Shown here: one piece after another, positions 1-9,735 of the stretch
How positions within the stretch are numbered: position 1 is the first letter of the stretch
How the letters are laid out: each line of letters opens with the position of its first letter
Source of the DNA: Homarus americanus
Taxonomy: Eukaryota > Arthropoda > Malacostraca > Decapoda > Nephropidae
Assembly: GCF_018991925.1 (NCBI RefSeq)
Contig: NW_024722158.1
Location: forward strand, 7,372,327-7,436,326
DNA: 64,000 bases
Direction: 5' to 3'
Program-made: the position numbers and the translations under genes
Notes under the pieces: model-generated
The model's input: only the letters and a program-made list of their open reading frames with translations
Database searches by the model: none
What the model was told of the DNA's origin: nothing

Positions 1-84
1 AATTTATTTACCTACATAGACAGGTGTACAGGTGTATGTCGTAGGAGATACAGGTGTTAATTAGGTTCCTTCATCTTCACCTAG

Positions 85-210
85 AGCCTCGGACGGAGAT
101 CCTAGGTGGAGGGGATGTCCACGTCAATACTAACAACAATTAACCTCACCTGCCTAGTGTTGTACCATCCCCGCTCACCTGATACCCTCACCTGCCTTCA
201 TCAAGGCAAG
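85..210 (+). CDS. dpr/DIP-like Ig protein, exon for first half of Ig domain 2
   Basis: Dpr proteins are neuronal cell-surface two-Ig proteins that bind DIP partners during synaptic matching (known for the family). The exon follows a pyrimidine-rich acceptor (tcatcttcacctag, AG 83-84) and ends at a strong donor (aag|gtgagt, 211). With the boundary base, the first frame reads EPRTEILGGGDVHVNTNN, the typical Ig1-Ig2 linker and first strand. From about 139 the homology continues in the next frame as INLTCLVLYHPRSPDTLTCL and then HQGK, including the B-strand Cys (151-153). The two frames are offset by one base, and the first frame meets a stop at 141-143. This means an indel between about 126 and 140, either a true lesion or an assembly error. 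The position normally holding the Ig core Trp is Cys. The phase-0 donor matches the next exon. Upstream exons (signal peptide, Ig1) lie outside the window. Confidence 0.72.
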
Positions 211-321
211 GTGAGTAACCATATGCACCTTGAAGTTCTTAATGAGTCTTTCTCACTGTTTCTCTCATTTGTCGAGAGAAAACCATTACTGAGAGACACT
301 AACTCCATTATCTCATTCTAT

Positions 322-598
322 CTCCCCCACCAGACTAACACCCCACTCATCTCCCCCACTGAGAGACACTAACACCCCCACTATCTCCCCCACTGAGAGA
401 CACTAACACCCCCACTATCTCCCCCACTGAGAGACACTTAACACCCCCACAATCTCCCCCACTGAGAGACACTAACACCCCCACAATCTCCCCCACTGAT
501 AGACACTTAAATTCCCACAATCTCCCCACTGAGAGACACTTAACACCCCACAATCTCCCCCACTGAGAGACACTTAACACCCCCACAATCTCCCCCAT
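322..598. repeat. ~31-bp minisatellite in dpr intron
   Basis: Tandem copies of a unit built on ctcccccactgagagacac followed by taacaccccca fill most of the 397-base intron between the two Ig2 exons. The array runs to within about ten bases of the next exon, so its C-rich sequence forms the pyrimidine tract of that acceptor. The unit shares the CTGAG core seen in other arrays of this window. Confidence 0.9.
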
Positions 599-607
599 CG
601 TCAGGAG

Positions 608-773
608 GTTCACTACAACTCAGCAAGAGGCGGGGTGAGTGTTCTGACGGAGGCCGGGGAGGTGACTCGCTCGGCCCTCCTCATCCAGCGGGCGACGAGG
701 TTAGACGCTGGTAACTACACCTGTCAACCACGCGGTGCTGAACCTGCCACAACTACGGTACACGTCCTGCACG
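608..773 (+). CDS. dpr/DIP-like Ig protein, exon for second half of Ig domain 2
   Basis: The translation starts VHYNSARGGVSVLTEAGEVT and continues to the Ig signature ALLIQRATRLDAGNYTC, then QPRGAEPATTTVHVLH. DxGxYxC marks the F strand, and NYT is a potential N-glycosylation site. This is the highly conserved end of Dpr Ig2. The frame is open throughout. Two AGs precede it (603-604 and 606-607). The second gives VHYN directly and keeps phase 0 with the preceding donor; the first would add one Glu. The 3' boundary is g|gttagt (donor GT 774-775), leaving phase 1, which the terminal exon at 3819 completes as Gly. The family call is strong. Which Dpr paralogue it is cannot be decided from this part. 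Confidence 0.88.
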
Positions 774-928
774 GTTAGTGTGTGTGTCTGTGTGTGTGTC
801 TGTCTGTCTGTTTTACATGTATGCCTTCTGTCAGTGTTTGTTTGTCTGTATCAGTCTGTGTATTTGTCTGTCTGTCTGTATCTTTGACTTTATCTGTCTA
901 CTTACGTCTATATGTATCTATAAATGTT
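774..928. repeat. degenerate GTCT/GT tract at start of dpr last intron
   Basis: After the donor, the intron holds GTGTGTCT and TGTCTGTCTG runs that grade into ordinary AT-rich sequence. No exon is seen. Confidence 0.7.
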
Positions 929-1067
929 AACCTAACCTAACCTAACCTAACCTAACCTAACCTAACCTAACCTAACCTAATTTAACCTAACCTAACCTAA
1001 TCCTAACCTAACTTAACCTAATCCTAACTCTAACCTAACCTAACCTAACCTAACCTAACCTAACCTA
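929..1067. repeat. interstitial CCTAA (TTAGG) tract
   Basis: About 27 pentamers of CCTAA, the complement of the arthropod telomere repeat TTAGG, with a few variant units (tttaacctaa, tcctaac). It lies inside the dpr intron. Confidence 0.9.
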
Positions 1068-1091
1068 ATTTTACACTTAGCTACAGAATAC

Positions 1092-1338
1092 ACTGACCCA
1101 CTCACATACATACACACGTACATACATAGTTCACTGACATACATACACACGTACACACATAGTTCACTCACATACATACACACGTACATACATAGTTCAC
1201 TGACATACATACACACGTACACACATAGTTCACTCACATACATACACACGTACATACATAGTTCACTGACATACATACACACGTACACACATAGTTCACT
1301 GACATACATACACACGTACACACATAGTTCACTGACCG
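1092..1338. repeat. 29-bp minisatellite with 58-bp dimer order
   Basis: The unit is catacatacacacgtac plus atacatagttcactgac or a variant with acacatagttcactcac. The two variants alternate for most of the array. Confidence 0.85.
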
Positions 1339-1365
1339 CCCTACCATGACCCAGTTGGGGAAAGA

Positions 1366-1745
1366 GGTGGAGTGTTGGGAGGGGGGGAGATTGGGGAGAG
1401 TTGGGATTAGAGTGGGGATATTGGGGTAGAGTTGGGGATTAGAGAGTGTTGGGGAGGATTGGGGAGAGTTGGGGATTAGGGAGTGTTGGGGGAGATTGGG
1501 GAGAGTTGGGATTAGGAGAGTGTTGGGGGATAGAGAGTTGGAGATTAGGAGAGTGTTGGGGGAATATTGGGGAGAGTTGGGATTAGGAGTGTTTGGGAGG
1601 AGGATTGGGGAGGAGTTGGGATTAGGGAGTGTTGGGGGGAATATTGGGGAGAGTGGAGATTAGAGTGTTGGAGATTAGAGTTGGGGATTAGGAGTGTTGG
1701 GGGAGATTGGGGGAGAGTTGGATTAGGAGAGTGTTGGGGGTAGTG
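1366..1745. repeat. G-rich minisatellite
   Basis: Irregular units combine ttggggagagttgggatt with aggagagtgttgggggag. The + strand has repeated runs of three to five G, so it is intrinsically quadruplex-prone. Unit lengths vary through small indels. Confidence 0.85.
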
Positions 1746-1774
1746 ATGGTGATAACTGTTCTTCTGTACCTGTT

Positions 1775-1966
1775 CCATAACACCTGGCCTACCATAACAC
1801 CTGGCCTACCATAACACCTGGCCTACCATAACACCTGGCCTACCATAACACCTGGCCTACCATAACACCTGGCTTACCATAACACCTGGCCTACCATAAC
1901 ACCTGGCCTACCATAACACCTGGCCTACCATAACACCTGGCTCACCATAACACCTGGCCTACCATA
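1775..1966. repeat. 18-bp minisatellite
   Basis: Ten to eleven near-identical copies of ccataacacctggcctac. One unit reads ggcttac and one ggctcac. Confidence 0.92.
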
Positions 1967-1995
1967 TACTCTTTCTTTACCTGTATGTACACTCT

Positions 1996-2250
1996 TCATT
2001 ATCACCACCACAACTACCACCATTAGCACCACCATTACCACAACTACCACCATCACCACTACCATTACCGCCACTACCACCACCATTATCACCACCATTA
2101 CCACCACTACCACCACTACCACCACTACCACCACCATTATCACCACCATTACCACAACCACCATCACCACTACCATTACCACAACTACCACCATCACCAC
2201 TACCATTACTACCACTATTACCACAACAAGCACCGTCACCACTACCTTAT
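1996..2250. repeat. CCA/ACC trinucleotide-rich tract
   Basis: An imperfect (ACC)n/(ATC)n block of about 250 bases. The minus-strand valine-rich open frame across it is a by-product of the triplet periodicity. 2250-2540 is C-rich single-copy-like sequence with no gene seen. Confidence 0.85.
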
Positions 2251-2542
2251 CTCCTACCAAACAGCCACTTCCATTAGACCAATTTTTACCCCAATCAACA
2301 CCCTCCCTTCATCCCTTTAACCCCCCTATCCCCTTATCTCTTCCCCTACCTCACTTATACCTCCCTCATCCCCTCATCTATCTACCTCAGCTTCCTTAAC
2401 AAATGACTGGCTCTCCCCTCCGTGGCCTCTTCTTTCCTGTGGCCTCTCCCGTGGCCTCTCCCGTTGACCTAATCCAGCCTGTTACTTGTTTTGATTCTGT
2501 TATTTTCCGCCCACTGACTTGTGCCATGGCCCTCCACCACCC

Positions 2543-2712
2543 CGGGCCATTCAGAGTGTGTTGGTGATGGGCCATTCAGAGTGTGTTGGTGATGGGCCAT
2601 TCAGAGTGTGTTGGTGATGGGCCATTCAGAGTGTGTTGGTGATGGGCCATTCAGAGTGTGTTGGTGATGGGCCATTCAGAGTGTGTTGGTGATGGGCCAT
2701 TCAGAGTGTGTT
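2543..2712. repeat. 25-bp minisatellite
   Basis: Seven copies of a unit beginning gggccattcagagtgtgttg followed by gtgat. Divergent related units (ggccactcagagggcattg, ggaccactcagagaggatta) continue to about 2920. Confidence 0.92.
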
Positions 2713-2965
2713 GTTGTGTTGGTGATAGGCCACTCAGAGGGCATTGTTATGTTCCAAGTGGTTCAATCAGAAAGCAATGTTGCATTCCTTGCCGGCCACT
2801 TAGTGAGCGTTGTTACCTTACCAGCCAGCCAATTAGAGAGCATTGTTACCGTACCAACGGACCACTAATGAGAACAGCTTCATGCTCCTATAGCGGACCA
2901 CTCAGAGAGGATTATTACTACCTCAGCTAACTTCTGACACTACACCATAACACATTCACCCTTAA

Positions 2966-3392
2966 CCACACGGGCCCCTCTGTGAGCATTGTTACTTACC
3001 CACCCGGCCCCTCAGTGAGCATTATTACCCACCAAGTCGGCCCCTCAATGAGTATTGTTACTTACCCAGTCGGCCCCTCAGTGAGCATTATTACCCACCA
3101 AGTCGGCCCCTCAGTGAGCATTATTACCCACCAAGTCGGCCCCTCAGTGAGTATTGTTACTTACCCAGTCGGCCCCTCAGTGAGCATTATTACCCACCAA
3201 GTCGGCCCCTCAGTGAGTATTGTTACTTACCCAGTCGGCCCCTCAGTGAGCATTATTACCCACCAATTCGGCCCCTCAGTGAGTATTGTTACTTACCCAG
3301 TCGGCCCCTCAGTGAGCATTATTACCCACCAAGTCGGCCCCTCAGTGAGTATTGTTACTTACCCACCCGGCCCCTCAGTGAGTATTGTAGCG
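2966..3392. repeat. 33-bp minisatellite with 66-bp dimer order
   Basis: All units begin cggcccctcagtgag. Type A continues tattgttacttacccagt and type B continues cattattacccaccaagt. A and B alternate, with one B-B run near 3070-3140. The unit length is divisible by three, so a 167-codon frame is open, but it is repetitive and I do not call it a gene. 3393-3818 holds degenerate gctgtta units and intron sequence. Confidence 0.92.
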
Positions 3393-3818
3393 ATCACAAC
3401 AAACCACTCAAGAAGCATTTTTTACGGCCTCTTAGAACGCGTAATCACTGGTCATGTTAAGATAGGAGGTACTTCCTGTCCTTAAGGATATTGCTGTTAC
3501 GGCTGTGGGTTCGCTTGTTTCTTTTGCTGTTACTGCTGTTTTTTCCTGTCTTTTTTCTTTGCTGTTTTTGCTCTGTGTGTGTGAGCTGGCGTTAAAGTTT
3601 CCTATTTCTGATGTTATTATTGCTATTGATGCTGTTATTACCGGTATTAGTGCTATTATCACTGCTATTGGTGCTATTATTATTGATGTGCTTAAATCTA
3701 ACGTAACCTAACTTAAACCAACCAAACCATCAGGTATATTATTGTCTTAAGTTGAAAAGGAATATTTATCGTATGGAAGTCTGAGGATGAGGATTGTAAC
3801 AGGTGTGGTGTCCTACAG

Positions 3819-4204
3819 GTGAGCATCGGGCGGCCATGCAGGGTGGCGTGGGCGGCGGCGGCTTCCCTGCTAGTACCTGCCTGGTGGCTTGGGCGGTCTT
3901 GTGGTGTGTGTGGTGGGCGGGGATGTCCTTTAACCACCTATTAGGCTGCCTGGTGACATGGGCGATCTTGTGTTGGGCGGAAGTGAATATTAACCACCTA
4001 GTAAGCTGTCAGACGGCATTGGCAGTCATACCCCTTCGTCAGGTACTGTGGTGTGTGGTGGTATGGTGTGTGTGGTGGGTAGGTCTTCCCCTTCATCATC
4101 TAGCACCACTGAGACGCCACCTACCACCACCACCTTTATATCACCTAGAGAGGCGAGAACCACCTGTCAACCAGCTGCTGCCTTTAGCGCCCCTCCCTAC
4201 CTAG
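3819..4204 (+). CDS. dpr/DIP-like Ig protein, terminal exon
   Basis: The acceptor is gtgtcctacag (AG 3817-3818). Joined to the phase-1 end of the previous exon it reads GEHRAAMQGGVGGGG; GEHPAAMQ directly after the second Ig domain is a family hallmark. A hydrophobic stretch follows (TCLVAWAVLWCVWWAGMSF, about 3875-3930), the usual place of a GPI-attachment signal or membrane segment in Dpr proteins. Unusually, the frame then continues for about 90 more residues with two further Trp/Cys-rich hydrophobic blocks. These come from degenerate repetition of the same DNA (cctggtg.c.tgggcg.tcttgtg, then .taaccaccta.ta). The stop is TAG 4202-4204. A donor-like caag|gtaaga lies 8 bases after the stop (4212), and an acceptor-like gaactacag ends at 4887, so a 3'UTR intron is possible. 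Confidence 0.8.
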
Positions 4205-5038
4205 ACCATCAAGGTAAGACTTAACCTAATTACTATTTATTAATTACAGGTATGAAAATTTACCTTTAATATGACACTGAGATTCTACCTTAACTAATTA
4301 CATTCACCTACATCAGTTAGGAGACGAAACGAACATACAGAATCATTGGAGAAGTTATATGCACTAATCTTACCTGTTGTTAAGTGAACGTGTCTAATTA
4401 AGGTGACAAATCTCGTCATATATTCTTAAATCTTGACTTACGAGGAAAAATTACCGTAAGAACATTTAGGAATTTAGCTGTAGGTGTTTATCAAGTGATG
4501 TGAGTTTCTTTAGTCCCTTCTCAAGAAACTTTTCCTTAATGTGAATAATGTGTTAAGTTTCCTCGTAAAGGGTTAACGAAGAGCTTCAGGTAGTGGAGGT
4601 GTGTAAACTCTCATTATTGTGATATTGCTCGTTACCTGTAGTGAGTTTTATTGAGACCTCGTTATCTCTCCTCAATAACGCTATCATTAGTTATCATTCC
4701 ATTTTACCTGTATTAATTAACAATATTACCTTTATTAATTATGAAACTATTAAACTTGTATTAATTTGCAACTTAATATTACGTGTCCTAATCATAATAC
4801 ACCTGAACCTCTGCTAATATCAACACCTGCCTTAATTATCCACATTACACCTGTACTAATTGAAGGATATTTTCTCTTGAACTACAGATCACTAGGCCTC
4901 CTCAACCCCAGGGACCAATTAGAATTAAGTAAATAATGGATCTGGGTGATAATTCGTTCATATATAAGGTAAGGTTAAACAAAGAAAATCAGTTTGGTGG
5001 GATTCTCTTGTTATGAGAGGAGAGTTAAGATCATGCAC
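4205..5038. other. AT-rich downstream region, possible 3'UTR intron
   Basis: No coding signal is seen. It contains the possible intron 4212-4887 noted for the terminal dpr exon and AT-rich sequence with scattered ttaatta motifs. Confidence 0.5.
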
Positions 5039-5077
5039 ACATACATACATGCATACATACATACATACATACATACA

Positions 5078-5109
<32 letters not shown>

Positions 5110-5140
5110 ACAATAACACACACACACACACACACACATA
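5039..5140. repeat. (CATA)n and (CA)n microsatellites
   Basis: About 17 tetranucleotides of CATA, interrupted once by gcata, then a short spacer and a (CA)11 run. 5141-5500 is AT-rich with no gene seen. Confidence 0.95.
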
Positions 5141-5497
5141 CATCCACAATTTGAATATAATATTGGCATATAAATAATTCCCATATTTATATTTGATCTT
5201 AATATAAATTCCAATGTATATAATAATTCCCCCTCGGAAAATATATAAATTAAACATATAAACATTTTAGCCTCAAATTAATATGAAAATTGAATAAATA
5301 TCGATTAGAATTGACAGGAATTTAACTTAGAGGAAATAAATGACAACAAATTCTTCTAAAATCCTTGAATATGTAAATTTATAGCAGTTAGGATCGTGAA
5401 GTATTGGGGGAAGAAGCGATAGAAGATGGGAATTAGGAGGGAAGACTTAGCTATAAATAAGAGATGGGAGAGTTAGGTTTCTGGGTCCACCTGTGAC

Positions 5498-5502
<5 letters not shown>

Positions 5503-5550
<48 letters not shown>
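5503..5550. repeat. (GA)n microsatellite
   Basis: About 24 uninterrupted GA dinucleotides. Confidence 0.97.
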
Positions 5551-5553
<3 letters not shown>

Positions 5554-5589
5554 ACACGACAAAAAATGTGTTCTGTAATTTTAACCCAT

Positions 5590-6270
5590 TTTTTTTTATT
5601 TACAGTTTGAGAAGTTAACAACCCTACCAGTTAACCAGTCTCCCAGTTATCATCCAGTCTACCAACTACTAATCAGTCTACCTCTTAACAACCGGTTAGC
5701 AACAAATAAACAACCAATCGCCTACTAACCATTAACAACCAATCTACCACTTAACAAGCAGTCAGCTACCAGTTAACGAAACAGTTATCAATGATTTAGA
5801 CTGTTAGTGAAAATCTAATGGGGGAAAATAGACTGTTAACTATTATATGCAGGTTACATACAGTCCACTCCCAGTCAATGTGATAGTAAGTGTATTTAGA
5901 CTGTTAACAATCGACTGGCAGCTAAGGACCAGTCAGTTGCCATTACTCGGTTAATTGGGTGTAGTTTGACTGTCAGGTATCGTTTCACAGTCTAAAATAA
6001 CTGTAAATTTCCATGATAGTTAGTAATAAGAAATTAACTGGAGATAAAGCAGTTTTAAACCAACATATGACCAATGACTGACCAGTCAGCAAACAGTCCA
6101 CGACCAGTTAGTGACCAGTTAACAGTCAACAACCAATCAGTGACCAGTTAACAACCAAGAACCAATAAACTTTCAATTAACAGTCAAAAATTAATCAACC
6201 AACACTTAAAACAGTCAACAACCACCAAGTAGCCAGTGAACAACCAGTCTACAGTTAACAGTCAGAATTA
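5590..6270. repeat. degenerate CCAGTTA-type satellite
   Basis: About 680 bases in which short motifs such as accagttaac, caaccaatc and ccagtcaac recur on both strands at irregular 10-20 base spacing. It looks like an old, diverged tandem array. No open frame or gene is seen. Confidence 0.65.
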
Positions 6271-6496
6271 TCGTTTAAGTCTTTATTATTCCCCACCGCT
6301 AATGAGGGTATTATCCGTCTGTGTTTGTTTGAGTGTTAATGGGGGCAGTAATTGCGTTATATAATGAACTGTGTCCATTGTGGTAATTAATTATTGGTTG
6401 GCAGGTATACTAATAAGGTAATGATCCCCTTTCTCTGTATGTCTGTCTCTATCTCTTGTTGATTCTCTCTCTTTTCCACTTTTTCTCTATTCTGCA

Positions 6497-6531
<35 letters not shown>

Positions 6532-6985
6532 TATAATATTTGAGTCAGATGATCAGTACCGCGTCTGCAAATGACCCCCAAAGGTCAAAAGGTCAGAGGT
6601 CACGGTCATAATTAGGAGAGAGGAACCACCCGGTGTGAAGTGATACCTCGCTTGAGTGCATTTATTTTTTTTTTTATTTAAGCTAGTTATATTGTACTGC
6701 TAATTGCTATAGTGGTGATATAACTACCGAACTGTGTCATTGGTCTTAACTACCTAATTGTTGTTAATAGGAGATTTGATTGGCTGTTAAGAGTTAATTG
6801 GTCATTTAGTCTTGTATTGTGGTGTTAACGATCATATATCTACTATACGAGTAATAATTGGTTTGTTAGTGGTATATCATCAGTACATTACTACTACTAC
6901 TAAATAATTGTCTTACAAATTGTACATGACCATAATATAGATATCTGTACAGCTTCTAGCAAAATTACTTGTACACTCTTGGAAA
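6271..6985. other. no gene seen; AT-rich with a short (CT)n
   Basis: AT-rich unique-looking sequence with a (CT)n run near 6499-6528. No exon-like frame with plausible splice sites was found. Confidence 0.5.
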
Positions 6986-7125
6986 AATCTGGACCAATCA
7001 CAGCGTCTACCACCTATGAACCAATCACAGTGCTCACACCACCTATGAACCAATCACGTCGATTACACAAACTCTAAACCAATCAGAGCGCTCACACAAA
7101 CCGTAAACCAATCACATGACCCCAC
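6985..7125. repeat. ~30-bp CCAAT-containing degenerate array
   Basis: Four to five units built on accaatcacagcgctcacac. The motif ccaatcagagcgc (7079-7095) is the reverse complement of part of the array at 43310-43690, suggesting one repeat family. Confidence 0.7.
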
Positions 7126-7590
7126 AAGTTGACGTCAGATATAGTCAATTTTGTTCAGTTAATTTTGGACGCGACTGTACACGTCCTCTGCTTACACCTG
7201 ATATTGATATACAAGGCAGGTGTATATGTGTATGTCAGGTGTGTGTGTGTCAGGTGTGAGGTATTAAAGAGGTGGTGGTGCAACAGAGGAGGAAGAGGAG
7301 GAGGAGGTCCATGTATAGAATCTAATATGTAAATTTAGTACGATAATTATTTCTCGTGATCCTCGTGGTGGTTGGTAGATGGTGGTGGTGGATGGTAGTT
7401 GTGGTAGTAGTGGTTGTTGTAGCTCTGTATGGAAGTTGTGAGTGAGAATTGTGGTTGTGATACTGGTTGTAATGCTGGTAGGTAACAGATTCACTCCCCA
7501 CCGCTACAACCACAATCATTAATTACAACTACCACCCCTACCAACACCATAACCACCATCCCTACCAACACTACCACCACCTCTAACTAA
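7126..7590. other. no gene seen; GGT/ACC-rich
   Basis: A GGTGTGTATGTG-rich segment is followed by ggtggtgg-rich sequence and then its complement-like ccaccacc-rich part. Open frames here are low complexity. Confidence 0.5.
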
Positions 7591-7790
7591 ATTTTGTATA
7601 GTACTAGATTTATGGTGATTATACTGAACAGGTGTGTGGTAACTATACTGAACAGGTGTGTAATTATAGTAAACAGGTGTGTGTGTGTGTGTGTGGTGAT
7701 TATACCGAACAGTTGTGTGGTAACTATACTGAACAGGTGTGTACTGATTAAAATGTTCAGGTGTGTAGTAACTGTACCGAGTCTTTGCAG
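7591..7790. repeat. ~24-bp minisatellite
   Basis: Units of acaggtgtgtggtaactata followed by ctga recur with variation, interrupted by a (GT)9 run. Confidence 0.8.
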
Positions 7791-8780
7791 GTTTGTTTCA
7801 TGAAAATAAAACGATAATATTGAAGATTAGAAATAAAAACATTGTAAAAAAAAGTGTAAATACTATAGAGGATAAATATTGTAAAAATAAGTATTAATAT
7901 AAAAAAGTTTCGTAAAAATTTTGTAAAAAAGGCGTTAAGAAAATTCATTAGTTATAAAATATTGAAAACACATTGAAATAATAATGGTTTTCAAAATGTT
8001 TATGTATATTAGACATTAACTGATTTACAGACGGAAACTAACAGTGATTTACAGATATATTAGAATAGTAAATATGTAAAAGACATTATAAACATTAATG
8101 TAAATATGGAAAACATTGATGAAAATGATAAATGTTGTGCAGTGGAGGATTCTGATATCAAACACAGGAACAAAAGAAAACATTATGGAAAACAGAAAAA
8201 TAATGTAAATAAAATGAAAAATGTCTATGTAAAAATAAGGAAAAAGTACATGTAATACAAATAAAAATGTCTTTGTAAATTAGAAGCAAAAAAATACAAG
8301 AAACAAATTAAAAACATTATGTAAATAGCAAAAATAAAAAATTAAATAATAATAATTAAATGTAAAAAAAAAAAAAATCAATCATGTAAATATAAAAATT
8401 ATGGATGTAAAAAATTAAAAAAAAAATTATTTATAGATTATATAAAAACTTGTATTCTATAATCATAATTTTTACTGTCGTTTTAAAATAAATTTATTGT
8501 GTGTTTGTCAGTCATTCTCATTCATAAAATATATGTAAATAAATTTTCTGGAAATAAATGTTTTGTTTTTACACAACTTGGCTTTAATTTAGCCGTTTGG
8601 GGTTAGACAACTCCTCCCAACACAGTAATGGACCTGACAACACCCTACCAACACTCCCACCAACGTGATCTTAGTGTTATCATCCAGTTGTAAATGTTGG
8701 TAATTAATGAACCAACTCGTTAAATGTAAACATGTATCAATGTGACATTTACGAGGCGTTCAGGTCGAGGTCTGTAACCC
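7791..8780. other. A-rich noncoding segment
   Basis: About 800 bases of strongly A-rich + strand, with recurring gtaaataaaaatgt and aaaacatt motifs suggesting an eroded AT-rich satellite. No gene is seen. Confidence 0.55.
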
Positions 8781-9056
8781 ACCATGGAGTAGGGAGAGAC
8801 AGGAAGAGACAGAGAGAAACTGACAGAAATAGTGAGATAGTGAGATACAGAGAGGCAGATAGAGAGAGACAGACAGGCACGGAAGGATAATGAGAGAGAG
8901 ACAAAGGCGAGAGAGAGAGAGACAGAATGAGACAGGCTGACAGACAGACAAAGAATCAGACGAAAGAGCCGAAATAATCAGACAGACATATGAATAAACA
9001 CCTAAAGACAAATAGACATACAAACAGACAGATAGATAGATAGATGGACAGATAGA
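8781..9056. repeat. degenerate GACA/GAGA/GATA tract
   Basis: Imperfect gacagaga, gacagaca and gatagata runs. The Cys/Ser/Leu-rich minus frame is a by-product. Confidence 0.85.
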
Positions 9057-9639
9057 TGGCTATATGTAAACAAAACACTATATATTGCCTTAGTAGATAT
9101 ATGAAGAAAATACTCGAGCACCATTACACAGAAACAATGAAACTAATTAAAAAATATTGCTAGAAATAAATTTACTTGTACAAAATACTAAAACTTTTTT
9201 TGTGAGAAACGAAATGTAATTAAGTAACTAATTAGGATTATATAATGAAGACAAATTGATTGAAATGATACGGAAATAAGTATCGTGTATTAGAGAGTAT
9301 ATAGACGTAATTGCTTTGTGTAAGGTGTTTGTTTAGTTAATTGCACAGGTAAGAATAATTTGCACAGGTGTTGTGGCGAGGGGCTATTCCTGTTGACATG
9401 ACACAGGCTGGCTTCACGTACCCCCCCAAGGCTTCACGAACCCTCCCAAGTCTTCACGTACTCCCCGAGACTTCACGAACCCTGTCCTTAAGGCATTAGC
9501 CGTCTCGAATTATAAACAGCGTACCATTGGGTATTCAAATGAGTTAGAACAGGTACTGTATATAAATGAGTTCTCAACAGGTGTGTCTGTCTCTCTGTCT
9601 GCCTGTCTCTCACCGTCTTGACATCGAGTTTTGTTATGC

Positions 9640-9640
<1 letters not shown>
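9057..9640. other. no gene seen; small cttcacg repeat
   Basis: AT-rich sequence. At 9411-9483 there are four degenerate copies of ggcttcacgtaccccccca. No exon was identified. Confidence 0.5.
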
Positions 9641-9689
<49 letters not shown>

Positions 9690-9735
9690 CTTCTTCCTCT
9701 TCCTCCTCCTCCTCCTCCTCTTCCTCCTCTCTCAG
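9641..9735. repeat. (ATC)n/(CTC)n trinucleotide tract
   Basis: ATC triplets pass into CTT and CTC triplets. Ser-rich and Ile-rich frames across it are artefacts. Confidence 0.93.

Noticed and set aside
2982..3485. 167-codon open frame resembling a repeat protein
   Set aside because: It lies in the dpr intron and is explained by a 33-base satellite unit. No signal peptide, domain or splice context.
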